From assembly GCA_903970355.1 (NCBI GenBank), contig CAJCIF010000415.1:1-14687 (forward strand): a stretch of 14,687 nt of DNA, read 5' to 3'. This document shows positions 7,285 through 13,609 of this stretch, one piece after another. The position numbers and the translations under genes are program-made. Position 1 is the stretch's first letter, and every line of letters begins with the position of its first letter. The notes under the pieces were generated by a model. It made no database searches. It was not told where the DNA came from and was given only the letters and a program-made list of their open reading frames with translations. The DNA comes from Actinomycetota bacterium (lineage in GTDB: Bacteria; Cyanobacteriota; Vampirovibrionia; Obscuribacterales; Obscuribacteraceae).

Positions 7285-8826
7285 TTAATGATCGTATGAA
7301 TCTATTTGAGCCTTTTGTAGGCGTCCGGAATAGTCTACATAGATTGCCTTCCATTCCGTGAATTGTTCTACCGCTGTAGTACCGGCTTCGCGGTGACCAT
7401 TACCTGTTGATTTGATACCACCGAATGGCAATTGAATTTCTGCACCAATTGTGGGTGCATTGATATAGACAATGCCGGATTCAAGTTCTTCTATTGCTTT
7501 GAAGGCACGATTGATGTCTTGCGTGTACATTGAAAGGGACAAACCGAATTCTGTGCCGTTAGCAACAGCGATGGCTTCTTCAAAACTTTCTACTGGAATG
7601 AGTGCAGTAACGGGTCCGAATATTTCTTCTTGAGCAATGCGCATGTCTGGTTTTACGTCACCAAATATGGTTGGTTCGTGGAAACATCCTTTTGCCAATT
7701 CACCTTCACTGAGAATATTTCCGCCAAAAATGAGCTTGGCGCCTTCTTGCTTGCCGACTTGAACATAATCATTGATGCTCTTCAATTGCGAGCGATTTAT
7801 TACTGGTCCAACTTGATTATCAGGATCAAGACCGTTGCCAACTTTGAGTTCCTTTGTACGTTTAACCAGCATATCGGCGAACTCTTTATAGCGTTTTTTG
7901 TGAATTACGACGCGGCTGGCTGCTGTGCAGCGTTGTCCCGCTGTTCCAAAAGCGCCCCAAAGTGCACCGTCCACAGCTAGTTCCAGATCGGCATCTTCCA
8001 TTACACAAATGGCATTTTTACCACCGAGCTCGCAGGATATCTTCTTCATAAGCTCGCCGCAACGTCCTGCGACCCGCTTACCTACTTCAGTTGAGCCTGT
8101 AATGCTAATGGCCTTAACGCGTGGATCTTCTACGATTGCCATACCAATCTCGCCACCGCGGCCGGTGACAAAATTGAGAACGCCTGGTGGTAAACCGGCT
8201 TCAATTAAAATTTCAACAAGCATGAGGGCGCATAGGGGCGTGTCTGTTGCTGGCTTCAACACAACGGTATTACCCGACACCAGAGCTGGAAACAATTTCC
8301 AACTTGGTATTGCGATCGGAAAGTTCCAGGGTGTGATTAAGCCAACGACTCCTACCGGCTGACGAATTGCCATTGCGAATTTGTTTTGCAATTCGGAAGG
8401 GACTGTCTGACCAAACAAACGACGTCCTTCGCCGGCCATGTACTTGGCCATATCGATTGCTTCTTGCACATCGCCACGCGCTTCGTTGATTACTTTGCCC
8501 ATTTCGGACGTCATGAGGGTGGCCAACTCTTCTTTGCGCGTTTCCAGTATTCGAGAAGCTTTCAGTAAAATTTCGGCACGGTATGGCGCGGGCACTTGCT
8601 TCCATTTCGGAAATGCCTTTGCAGCAGCATCGACAGCTCTGGTGACATCGCTTTTACTCGAAGCGGCAAAATGACCTATTACTTCATCCAAATTTGCTGG
8701 ATTGGTGCTGTCAAAAGTTTTGCCACCTTCCGCCTTTACCCATTGCCCACCAATGAGATTGTTATAGATTTGGGGAGCGCCACTTCTAGACTTTTGGGTG
8801 TCTGGACTTACGACAGTTCCGCTCAT
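7285..8826 (-). CDS. NAD(P)-dependent aldehyde dehydrogenase (semialdehyde dehydrogenase type)
   Basis: 513 residues, an intact aldehyde dehydrogenase. Key features: TPWNFP with N168 (165-170), cofactor lysine K191 in VLKPA, Rossmann ITGSTEVGK (242-250), general base E266 in CELGGK, nucleophile C300 in GTAGQRCTAASR, and a downstream EEIFGP motif. The presence of E266 argues for a hydrolytic enzyme producing a free acid rather than an acyl-CoA-forming MmsA type. The C-terminus (PFGGIKSTGNGHREAG, then YVDYSGRLQKAQID) recalls alpha-ketoglutaric semialdehyde dehydrogenases. With the neighbouring aminotransferase it would oxidise succinate or glutarate semialdehyde. The ATG at 8826 follows AGGAGG with a 4-base spacer; the gap from the aminotransferase is 28 bases. 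The exact substrate cannot be read from sequence. Confidence 0.95.
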   Translation of the reverse strand: MSGTVVSPDTQKSRSGAPQIYNNLIGGQWVKAEGGKTFDSTNPANLDEVIGHFAASSKSDVTRAVDAAAKAFPKWKQVPAPYRAEILLKASRILETRKEELATLMTSEMGKVINEARGDVQEAIDMAKYMAGEGRRLFGQTVPSELQNKFAMAIRQPVGVVGLITPWNFPIAIPSWKLFPALVSGNTVVLKPATDTPLCALMLVEILIEAGLPPGVLNFVTGRGGEIGMAIVEDPRVKAISITGSTEVGKRVAGRCGELMKKISCELGGKNAICVMEDADLELAVDGALWGAFGTAGQRCTAASRVVIHKKRYKEFADMLVKRTKELKVGNGLDPDNQVGPVINRSQLKSINDYVQVGKQEGAKLIFGGNILSEGELAKGCFHEPTIFGDVKPDMRIAQEEIFGPVTALIPVESFEEAIAVANGTEFGLSLSMYTQDINRAFKAIEELESGIVYINAPTIGAEIQLPFGGIKSTGNGHREAGTTAVEQFTEWKAIYVDYSGRLQKAQIDSYDH

Positions 8827-8854
8827 ATTTCCTCCTAATTTGGTTTGTGCAATT

Positions 8855-10189
8855 TTAAGCAGGCATGCATTTGATCAATATTTCGCAGGCTTTCTCAGCT
8901 TCTGCATCCGACAGGGTGAGTGGTGGAATCAATCTCACCACCTGGCCCCGATTTCCACAGGTTAAAACGAGCAACTTATTCAGCAAACATTTTTCGGCAA
9001 ATGCTTCAGCGAGATCTTTAGATGGCTCTCCTTTTTCATCGTCAAATTCGATTCCGATCATTAAGCCTCTGCCGCGAATATCGCCAATCGATTTTCGTCC
9101 AGCCGCTGCTTTTCTCAGTTTTTCAATGATGAATTTCCCCAGTTGGGCTGCGCGTTCCGCTAAATTCTCTTCTTGTAGAACTGCAATTGTTGCTAAAGCA
9201 GCAGCACAGGCAACAGGATTGCCACCGAAAGTAGAACCGTGCCTTCCCGGAGTCCAATCTTTGGTTATGTCCTTGCGAGAAATAAAGGCAGAAAGAGGTA
9301 ATCCACTAGCAAGTGCCTTTGCACAAACCATTATGTCCGGCTCTACACCATCGTGTTCGCAAGCAAACATTTTCCCTGTTCGGGCAAATCCGGTTTGCAC
9401 TTCATCTATTACAAGGAGAATGCCGTATTGATCTGCGACCTTTCTCAAACCCTGTAAGAAGCCTGGCGGCGGAACAATGTATCCACCTTCCCCTTGGATT
9501 GGCTCAACGATAATTGCTGCCACTTGTTCCGGATGCACGAATTGATGGAAGAGCATATCGAGGTATTCGAGACATTCGGCTACACAAGCGGACGGATCGT
9601 TCCGAAAGCGAGATCTATAAACGTATGGATAGGTTGAGTTGTAGATTCCGGATGGCAGGGGCTCATAGTGCTCTCGGTAATAGAGCTTAGAACTTGTGAG
9701 AGCGAGAGCCAGCAAAGTTCTTCCATGAAACGAACCCCGAAAATTTACTATTGCCGGCCTGCCACTCGTGTAGCGGGCCAGTTTGATAGCGCCTTCTACA
9801 GCTTCTGCACCACTATTGGCAAGAAACACGGAATCAAGCCGGCCGGGAGCGATTTCGACAAGCTTTTCAGCAAGATCTATGTAGTTCTTATGATAAGTAA
9901 CTACAGAAGTATGCATAAGTTTGGCGACCTGTTCCTGAACCGCCTGAACGACGCGGGGATGGCAGTGTCCGAGATTCGTGACTGCAATTCCGGACGCAAA
10001 ATCGAGATAGGCGTCGCCATTCATGTCGTAAATATAAGAACCCTTGGCTCTCTCCGCTACAATGCGGGCAGAGCGCGCCAGTACTGGGTTTACGAACTGC
10101 TCGTCGCGCATCAGATAAGGCAAGTTCTTATCCGTTGGAGAAACAACCAATTCCAACTCTTCTTCAGGTTTTTTCTTGATAGAGGTCAT
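8855..10189 (-). CDS. gabT: Class III PLP aminotransferase, 4-aminobutyrate/omega-amino acid type
   Basis: 444 residues, PLP-dependent fold type I. Visible: NSGAEA (125-130, phosphate binding), FHGRT (154-158), EPIQGEGG (229-236), IDEVQTGFARTG (261-272) with D262 contacting the pyridine nitrogen, CAKALASGLPLSA with Schiff-base K291, and HGSTFGGNP (318-325). It transfers the terminal amino group of an omega-amino acid to 2-oxoglutarate, leaving a semialdehyde for the aldehyde dehydrogenase encoded next. GABA is the default guess; 5-aminovalerate (DavT), ornithine or other diamines are possible, so the symbol is provisional. It is first in the operon. AGGAGG lies 4 bases before the ATG, the same arrangement as the next gene. 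The leader contains inverted repeats that may regulate the operon. Confidence 0.9.
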   Translation of the reverse strand: MTSIKKKPEEELELVVSPTDKNLPYLMRDEQFVNPVLARSARIVAERAKGSYIYDMNGDAYLDFASGIAVTNLGHCHPRVVQAVQEQVAKLMHTSVVTYHKNYIDLAEKLVEIAPGRLDSVFLANSGAEAVEGAIKLARYTSGRPAIVNFRGSFHGRTLLALALTSSKLYYREHYEPLPSGIYNSTYPYVYRSRFRNDPSACVAECLEYLDMLFHQFVHPEQVAAIIVEPIQGEGGYIVPPPGFLQGLRKVADQYGILLVIDEVQTGFARTGKMFACEHDGVEPDIMVCAKALASGLPLSAFISRKDITKDWTPGRHGSTFGGNPVACAAALATIAVLQEENLAERAAQLGKFIIEKLRKAAAGRKSIGDIRGRGLMIGIEFDDEKGEPSKDLAEAFAEKCLLNKLLVLTCGNRGQVVRLIPPLTLSDAEAEKACEILIKCMPA

Positions 10190-10204
10190 GTTTCCTCCTC
10201 GCTC

Positions 10205-10290
10205 GAACCGGTTCCCTAATCTGACTGCGAACCCGCATCAGGCCGGGGTTAGATGTCATGAGCGGCGAGGTGCTGTTATTAGCCTGATGC
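10205..10290 (-). promoter_or_regulatory. Inverted-repeat-rich leader of the aminotransferase operon
   Basis: On the - strand, GCATCAGGC (10282-10290) pairs perfectly over 9 bases with GCCTGATGC (10235-10243) across a 38-base loop. Closer to the gene are GGTTC (10229-10233), GAACC (10210-10214) and GGTTC (10205-10209). The last two form the perfect 10-bp palindrome GAACCGGTTC, 6 bases from the AGGAGG ribosome binding site, while the first could pair with GAACC across 14 bases. This could be a protein operator, a structured leader, or both. It does not match a riboswitch that I recognise. The rest of the gap up to 10510 shows nothing further I can support. Confidence 0.4.
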
Positions 10291-10510
10291 TCTTTTTCAA
10301 TCGCAATCGGATAATTGGATCATATCAACTTGTTGCATTTAAAATAACCCCCTAACATGGGCAACACTCATTAAAGCATCTGGACGCCGTTTAACCTGGA
10401 AATAGCCGCAGGAAGAGCCCGGTCGGCTTTGTCATTTCGCGCCATCGAATGCGGTGTCGATCCTGGCGAAAAACATGAAAGTTTGAAGAATAAAAACTGC
10501 GATACTAAAT

Positions 10511-10687
10511 ATGGTGGCATGCTCAATGCTTATTTTAGATTGGAAAGCACCAGTTTCAAATCGATTTCAAAGGCGCTTCACAACGACCAGTTTGCGTGTC
10601 GAGGTCATGCCAGATGTCAAGTCATTACATGAATTTCGCGTTTCAGATTGGACCGAGTTAGAACGAACTCTGCCTGCGGTGCGGTAA
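10511..10687 (+). CDS. Candidate 58-residue small protein
   Basis: ATG at 10511 opens a frame ending at TAA 10685-10687, upstream of and co-directional with the CsgG-like gene. A second ATG at 10526 has GGTGG 8 bases before it and would give 53 residues starting MLILDWKAPVSNRFQRRF. The C-terminal half (VEVMPDVKSLHEFRVSDW) looks protein-like, with mixed polar and hydrophobic residues and no low complexity. No membrane segment, signal peptide or known motif is present. I do not recognise a family. It may be a real small gene, a decayed fragment, or chance; a 67-codon frame overlapping it in another register looks less protein-like. Confidence 0.3.
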   Translation: MVACSMLILDWKAPVSNRFQRRFTTTSLRVEVMPDVKSLHEFRVSDWTELERTLPAVR

Positions 10688-10741
10688 ACTGAGCTCACTC
10701 AACCCCACCATACGTCCTTCTTGGACGAAGGAGTTCTTAGG

Positions 10742-11893
10742 ATGAAAGCCCGTCAGATTCTTGCTGCGTTTATGGCAATGGCCTGTGCAACGTCGCTTAT
10801 GTTGCCTAATCCAGCGATGGCATCCGCAAAACGAAGAGTGGCTATTTTGCCGTTCGAGTACGGTGCAGTCTCGAGCGAAGTTGGCACGGTTGATGTGGGC
10901 AAAGGCATAACGAGCCTCCTCATAACCAAGCTGGTTGAGGACGGCACTTATTCCGTTGTAGAGCGCCAAGTGCTCGATTCCATGCTGAAAGAGCAAAACC
11001 TTTCCGTAAGCGATCGGGCTGACCCATCTACAGCATGCAAAATTGGCAAATTGCTCAGTGTCGATGCAATTATTGTTGGCACTGTCACTCAATTCGGCTT
11101 TGAAACCAAGAATATGAATATCGGAGGGGCTGCCAGTGTTGCAACAGGCTTCATTCCCTATGGTGGTGGTTTTGGATTAGGCAGTCTTGGCTCCCACAAG
11201 AGCAAAGTGCGCGTCGCTGTAGATGCTCGTTTGTGCGACATCAACACAAGTGAAATACTAGGTGTAGCACACGGTATTGGCGAGTCAAAACGTAGCGGCA
11301 TGTCCCTCTGGGGTGGCGGCGGCGGTGGTTGGAGCGGTGGTGGTGGCGGCTTCGATTTTGGTTCTAGCGGTTTCGCCAGTTCGATTGCCGGTGAAGCGAC
11401 AATGCAGGCCGTAGATTCAATGGGTTCGGAACTGGTCGCATTAGCAGCAAAGATTCCCGATAACCAATCAGTAGCCGCTGCATCAGTTACAGGTAAGGTA
11501 GCCGATGTGCAGGGCACTCAAGTAACGGTAAACGTTGGCAAAAATAATGGATTGAAGTCAGGTGACAGCATCCAAATCGAGCGCGCTTACAAGCAAATTC
11601 TCGATCCGGACACCGGAAAAGTTTTGAAAGAGCTTTCCAACACAATTGCTGTTGTGACACTAAATGATGTCGATGCATCTGTGTCTACCGGAAACATAAT
11701 CAAAGGCAGCGGCGTAAGAGTCGGTGACACGATTAGAAAGGTAACTACTGATGTATCAGCTGTAATCGTGAATGCCCCTATGGGCGTTGTTGATACTGGC
11801 ACCACACTAGTGAAAAAATCGCTGACCGTTATCAAATCAACCATTCCTAGTGACAAAAAGCCCAGTCCTTTTGCTCCTACTACCGGGAAATAG
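10742..11893 (+). CDS. CsgG-family exported protein with glycine-rich insert
   Basis: 383 residues. A Sec signal peptide (MKARQILAAFMAMACATSLM, cleavage near Ala29 of AMASA) is followed by a CsgG-like domain (about 31-238): RRVAILPFEY, GITSLLITKLVEDGTYSVVERQ, the helix VLDSMLKEQNLS, and GKLLSVDAIIVGTVTQFG. This is the fold of CsgG, the curli export channel. Unlike CsgG there is no convincing lipobox. Residues 191-203 are nearly pure Gly (six Gly, Trp, Ser, five Gly). A C-terminal beta domain (about 248-333) with GKVADVQGTQVTVNVGKNNGLKSGD resembles the C-terminal domain of FlgT-like proteins. ATG 10742 follows GAAGGAG by 8 bases; an upstream TTG at 10721 lies before that site and is rejected. 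It heads the operon with the TPR and Gly/Phe-rich genes. Confidence 0.87.
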   Translation: MKARQILAAFMAMACATSLMLPNPAMASAKRRVAILPFEYGAVSSEVGTVDVGKGITSLLITKLVEDGTYSVVERQVLDSMLKEQNLSVSDRADPSTACKIGKLLSVDAIIVGTVTQFGFETKNMNIGGAASVATGFIPYGGGFGLGSLGSHKSKVRVAVDARLCDINTSEILGVAHGIGESKRSGMSLWGGGGGGWSGGGGGFDFGSSGFASSIAGEATMQAVDSMGSELVALAAKIPDNQSVAAASVTGKVADVQGTQVTVNVGKNNGLKSGDSIQIERAYKQILDPDTGKVLKELSNTIAVVTLNDVDASVSTGNIIKGSGVRVGDTIRKVTTDVSAVIVNAPMGVVDTGTTLVKKSLTVIKSTIPSDKKPSPFAPTTGK

Positions 11894-11897
11894 TTCG

Positions 11898-12353
11898 GTG
11901 GAAAAGGGAAAATTTGCCAATACGCAATGTAATTTGCTGGTAGCTGCAGCGATCTGTTTAGCTATGCCCTCCGCTTTTGCAAAAGACGAGGATTGGGGAT
12001 CAAAGCTCGAACCAGGCTATAAGCTCCTCACGCAAGGACAAATTGAGAAATCCGCCCAATTCTTTGAAAAGAAGGTGGCGAAATATCCAGGTTCCGGAGC
12101 GTGTCACACCGCTTATGGACGAGCCTTGAAGCGCTGGGGCAAAATCACTCAAGCTAAGGATGAATTCGCCAAAGCAACGCAAGTAGATCCCAATTTTCCT
12201 GATGGTTTCTACGAATATGGCACAGCTTTGGAAAGCGACAAACAATATGCAGAGGCCTCATCTGCATTCCAGCGCTTTCTCAACTTAGCCCCGAGTGATG
12301 CTCAGCGCATGAATGTTCCAGACCGAATTCGATTTTGTGACGAACGCAAATAG
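11898..12353 (+). CDS. Small exported TPR protein
   Basis: 151 residues from GTG 11898. The N-terminus MEKGKFANTQ plus hydrophobic CNLLVAAAICLAMP and SAFA is a Sec signal peptide cleaved near Ala28. The mature part has about three TPR-like helix pairs (roughly 37-130): GYKLLTQGQIEKSAQFFEKK, AYGRALKRWGKITQAKDEFAKA with VDPNF, and YEYGTALESDKQYAEASSAF followed by LAPSD. It is probably a periplasmic adaptor. GTG 11898 is chosen because it gives a clean signal peptide, starts 4 bases after the previous stop and has GGGA 9 bases upstream; the in-frame ATG 11850 lies inside the CsgG-like gene and would spoil the signal. The stop overlaps the next gene's GTG by one base (TAGTG), suggesting coupling. 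Confidence 0.85.
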   Translation: MEKGKFANTQCNLLVAAAICLAMPSAFAKDEDWGSKLEPGYKLLTQGQIEKSAQFFEKKVAKYPGSGACHTAYGRALKRWGKITQAKDEFAKATQVDPNFPDGFYEYGTALESDKQYAEASSAFQRFLNLAPSDAQRMNVPDRIRFCDERK

Positions 12354-13381
12354 TGGTATCGAATCCAGTGAGAACGCTTAAAAGAATCGCACCGATTATT
12401 TACCTGCTAATGGTGTCGCCTTGCTACGCCGGTGATCTGCAAAATGAATGGTGGCTTCAGCAAAGTGTGCCAAAAGCGCAAATCCCGGCAACTCCTACCC
12501 CTGCAAAACCGAGTGGGCAACCTACTTTTAAACAGTCGGATGTAGGCGGCATTGATTTTTCGATGGGAGAGGAAGGCGGAACAAGCGGAAGTGCTGGAAT
12601 GCCCAGTACCTTTTCTGGCGGTGCATCCAGTGCCAACGATCGAGGCGTGCAGGAAGGAACGTTTGTAGTACCTAACTGGTTTTCAACACAGCCCAAGCCA
12701 TTTGAACGCCCGCAAGAATTTCAAAATTCACTTTCGCCTTACGGACCGATGGGTAATGGCGCTTCGCCATATGCGGCGTTGGGATCCGGCGCCGGTTTTG
12801 GCGGTTTCAATAATGGCTTTGGTTTTGGAAACGGCTTTGGCTTCGGTGGTCCACTCGGTTACGGTGGATTTGGCCCTTATGGCTTTGGCAATGGCTTTGG
12901 ATACGGCAATGGTTTTGGATATGGAGGACCGCTAGGTTTCGGTGGTTACCGCGGCGGTTGGGGCAACGGCTTTGGCATCGGAGGCTTCGGCGGACCAATT
13001 GGGTTCGGTGGCTTTGGACCTGGCATGGGCGGCTTTGGTCCCGGAATAGGCTTGGGCGGGTATGGACCAATGGGATTTGGCGGCTTCGGTTCGCCTTTCG
13101 GTTTTGGTGGATTCGGAGGCGGCTTCGGTGGTTTCGGCGGTGGATTTGGTGGCGGCAATTTCGGCGGCGCTCCCAATGGTGTGCTGACCCCGACGCGCTT
13201 TAGTCAAAGCGCACCAAGCAAACCATCCGGAAATTATTACGAGCCATCCAACATAGACACAACCGCTTCCGGAAGTTTTTACGCATCAGGTGCACCGGCC
13301 ATGACACCAGTCATGAAAACAGGCGATTCACCGAAAGACTATTGGGGCCCGGGCGGCAATCCATTTGCCGATATGAAATAA
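12353..13381 (+). CDS. Exported Gly/Phe-rich low-complexity protein
   Basis: 342 residues. Signal peptide: basic RTLKR, hydrophobic IAPIIYLLMV, then SPCYA with cleavage near Ala26. A Pro/Ser/Gly-rich linker (27-143) leads into residues 144-273, which by my count are about 54% Gly and 19% Phe with some Tyr, Pro and Asn, and only one charged residue (R200). Motifs repeat irregularly: GFGNGFG, GGPLGYGGFG, GGPLGFGGY, FGGGFGG. A polar tail (274-342) follows. Such sequences form flexible or adhesive assemblies, fibres or condensates. No CsgA-type curlin repeats (Ser...Gln..Gly...Asn..Gln) are present. GTG 12353 overlaps the preceding stop; GTG 12368 is an alternative that keeps the signal peptide. 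Context suggests it is a substrate or surface partner of the CsgG-like protein. Confidence 0.85.
   Translation: MVSNPVRTLKRIAPIIYLLMVSPCYAGDLQNEWWLQQSVPKAQIPATPTPAKPSGQPTFKQSDVGGIDFSMGEEGGTSGSAGMPSTFSGGASSANDRGVQEGTFVVPNWFSTQPKPFERPQEFQNSLSPYGPMGNGASPYAALGSGAGFGGFNNGFGFGNGFGFGGPLGYGGFGPYGFGNGFGYGNGFGYGGPLGFGGYRGGWGNGFGIGGFGGPIGFGGFGPGMGGFGPGIGLGGYGPMGFGGFGSPFGFGGFGGGFGGFGGGFGGGNFGGAPNGVLTPTRFSQSAPSKPSGNYYEPSNIDTTASGSFYASGAPAMTPVMKTGDSPKDYWGPGGNPFADMK
12782..13171 (+). repeat. GF-rich coding repeat tract
   Basis: The DNA encoding residues 144-273 of the Gly/Phe-rich protein is built of short degenerate GGY-TTY-GG units. A longer duplicated block is visible in the protein: G(F/Y)GGPLG(Y/F)GG occurs twice, near residues 163 and 189. 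Codons for Gly and Phe vary between units, so this is not a recently expanded perfect tandem repeat. Confidence 0.7.
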
Positions 13382-13388
13382 GTATGGA

Positions 13389-13461
13389 ACTACGAAGCTA
13401 ACGTAGAGTTTAAACGACAAAGTTCCGATTTTCACCGGATACTCACCCCCTCCGGGGAGAG
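13389..13461 (+). terminator. Weak stem-loops after the CsgG-like operon
   Basis: Just after the operon's last stop, CTACG (13390-13394) pairs with CGTAG (13402-13406), followed by a short TTT. Farther on, CTC-A-CCCC (13442-13449) pairs with GGGG-A-GAG (13454-13461) around a 4-base loop, with one A-A mismatch and no T-run. Either could end or stabilise the transcript, but neither is a strong intrinsic terminator. The remainder of 13382-13556 holds no supported gene. Confidence 0.25.
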
Positions 13462-13556
13462 ATATCTGTAATATGCATAACGCGACAGTCCATTATCCCC
13501 ACGTCGCCAATTAAGACAGCCACAGCGGCCCTTGGAAGGTGATCGATTAACGGCAC

Positions 13557-13590
13557 CCTTTCTGCGGCGCTAGCTTTGGTTGCAGAAAGG
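13557..13590 (+). repeat. Perfect 9-bp inverted repeat in the hydrolase leader
   Basis: CCTTTCTGC (13557-13565) is exactly complementary to GCAGAAAGG (13582-13590), with a 16-base loop. It ends 19 bases before the ATG of the SGNH hydrolase. It could be an operator or an RNA hairpin in the leader. No T-run adequate for termination follows. Confidence 0.45.
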
Positions 13591-13609
13591 CACACAAGTT
13601 TTACTGAGC

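Noticed and set aside
7265..7354. N-terminal extension of the acyl-CoA dehydrogenase
   Set aside because: The extra 30 residues overlap the aldehyde dehydrogenase C-terminus and lie upstream of a good GGAG site serving ATG 7264. The family begins at the MDFDFS-type residue.
8865..9431. 188-codon + frame opposite the aminotransferase
   Set aside because: It lies wholly inside a motif-complete gene on the other strand, and its sequence is Ser/Ala/Pro-biased as expected for an antisense shadow.
10235..10298. Intrinsic terminator on the + strand (9-bp stem followed by TCTTTTTC)
   Set aside because: The loop of 38 bases is too long for a typical terminator, and no + strand gene lies immediately upstream. 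The stem makes more sense as part of the - strand leader.
10429..10632. 67-codon + frame starting at TTG in the gap between the two operons
   Set aside because: It has a TTG start without a ribosome binding site and an unconvincing composition. It overlaps the better 10511-10687 frame, and at most one of the two can be real.
12782..13171. CRISPR array or tandem DNA repeat
   Set aside because: The repetition comes from Gly/Phe codons in one open frame. Units vary in length and sequence, and there are no fixed repeats with unique spacers.
12807..13207. Long - strand frames opposite the Gly/Phe-rich gene, encoding Pro-, Arg- or Ser-rich peptides
   Set aside because: They are the direct antisense reading of GGN/TTY codons. 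They have no start signals and no plausible protein fold.
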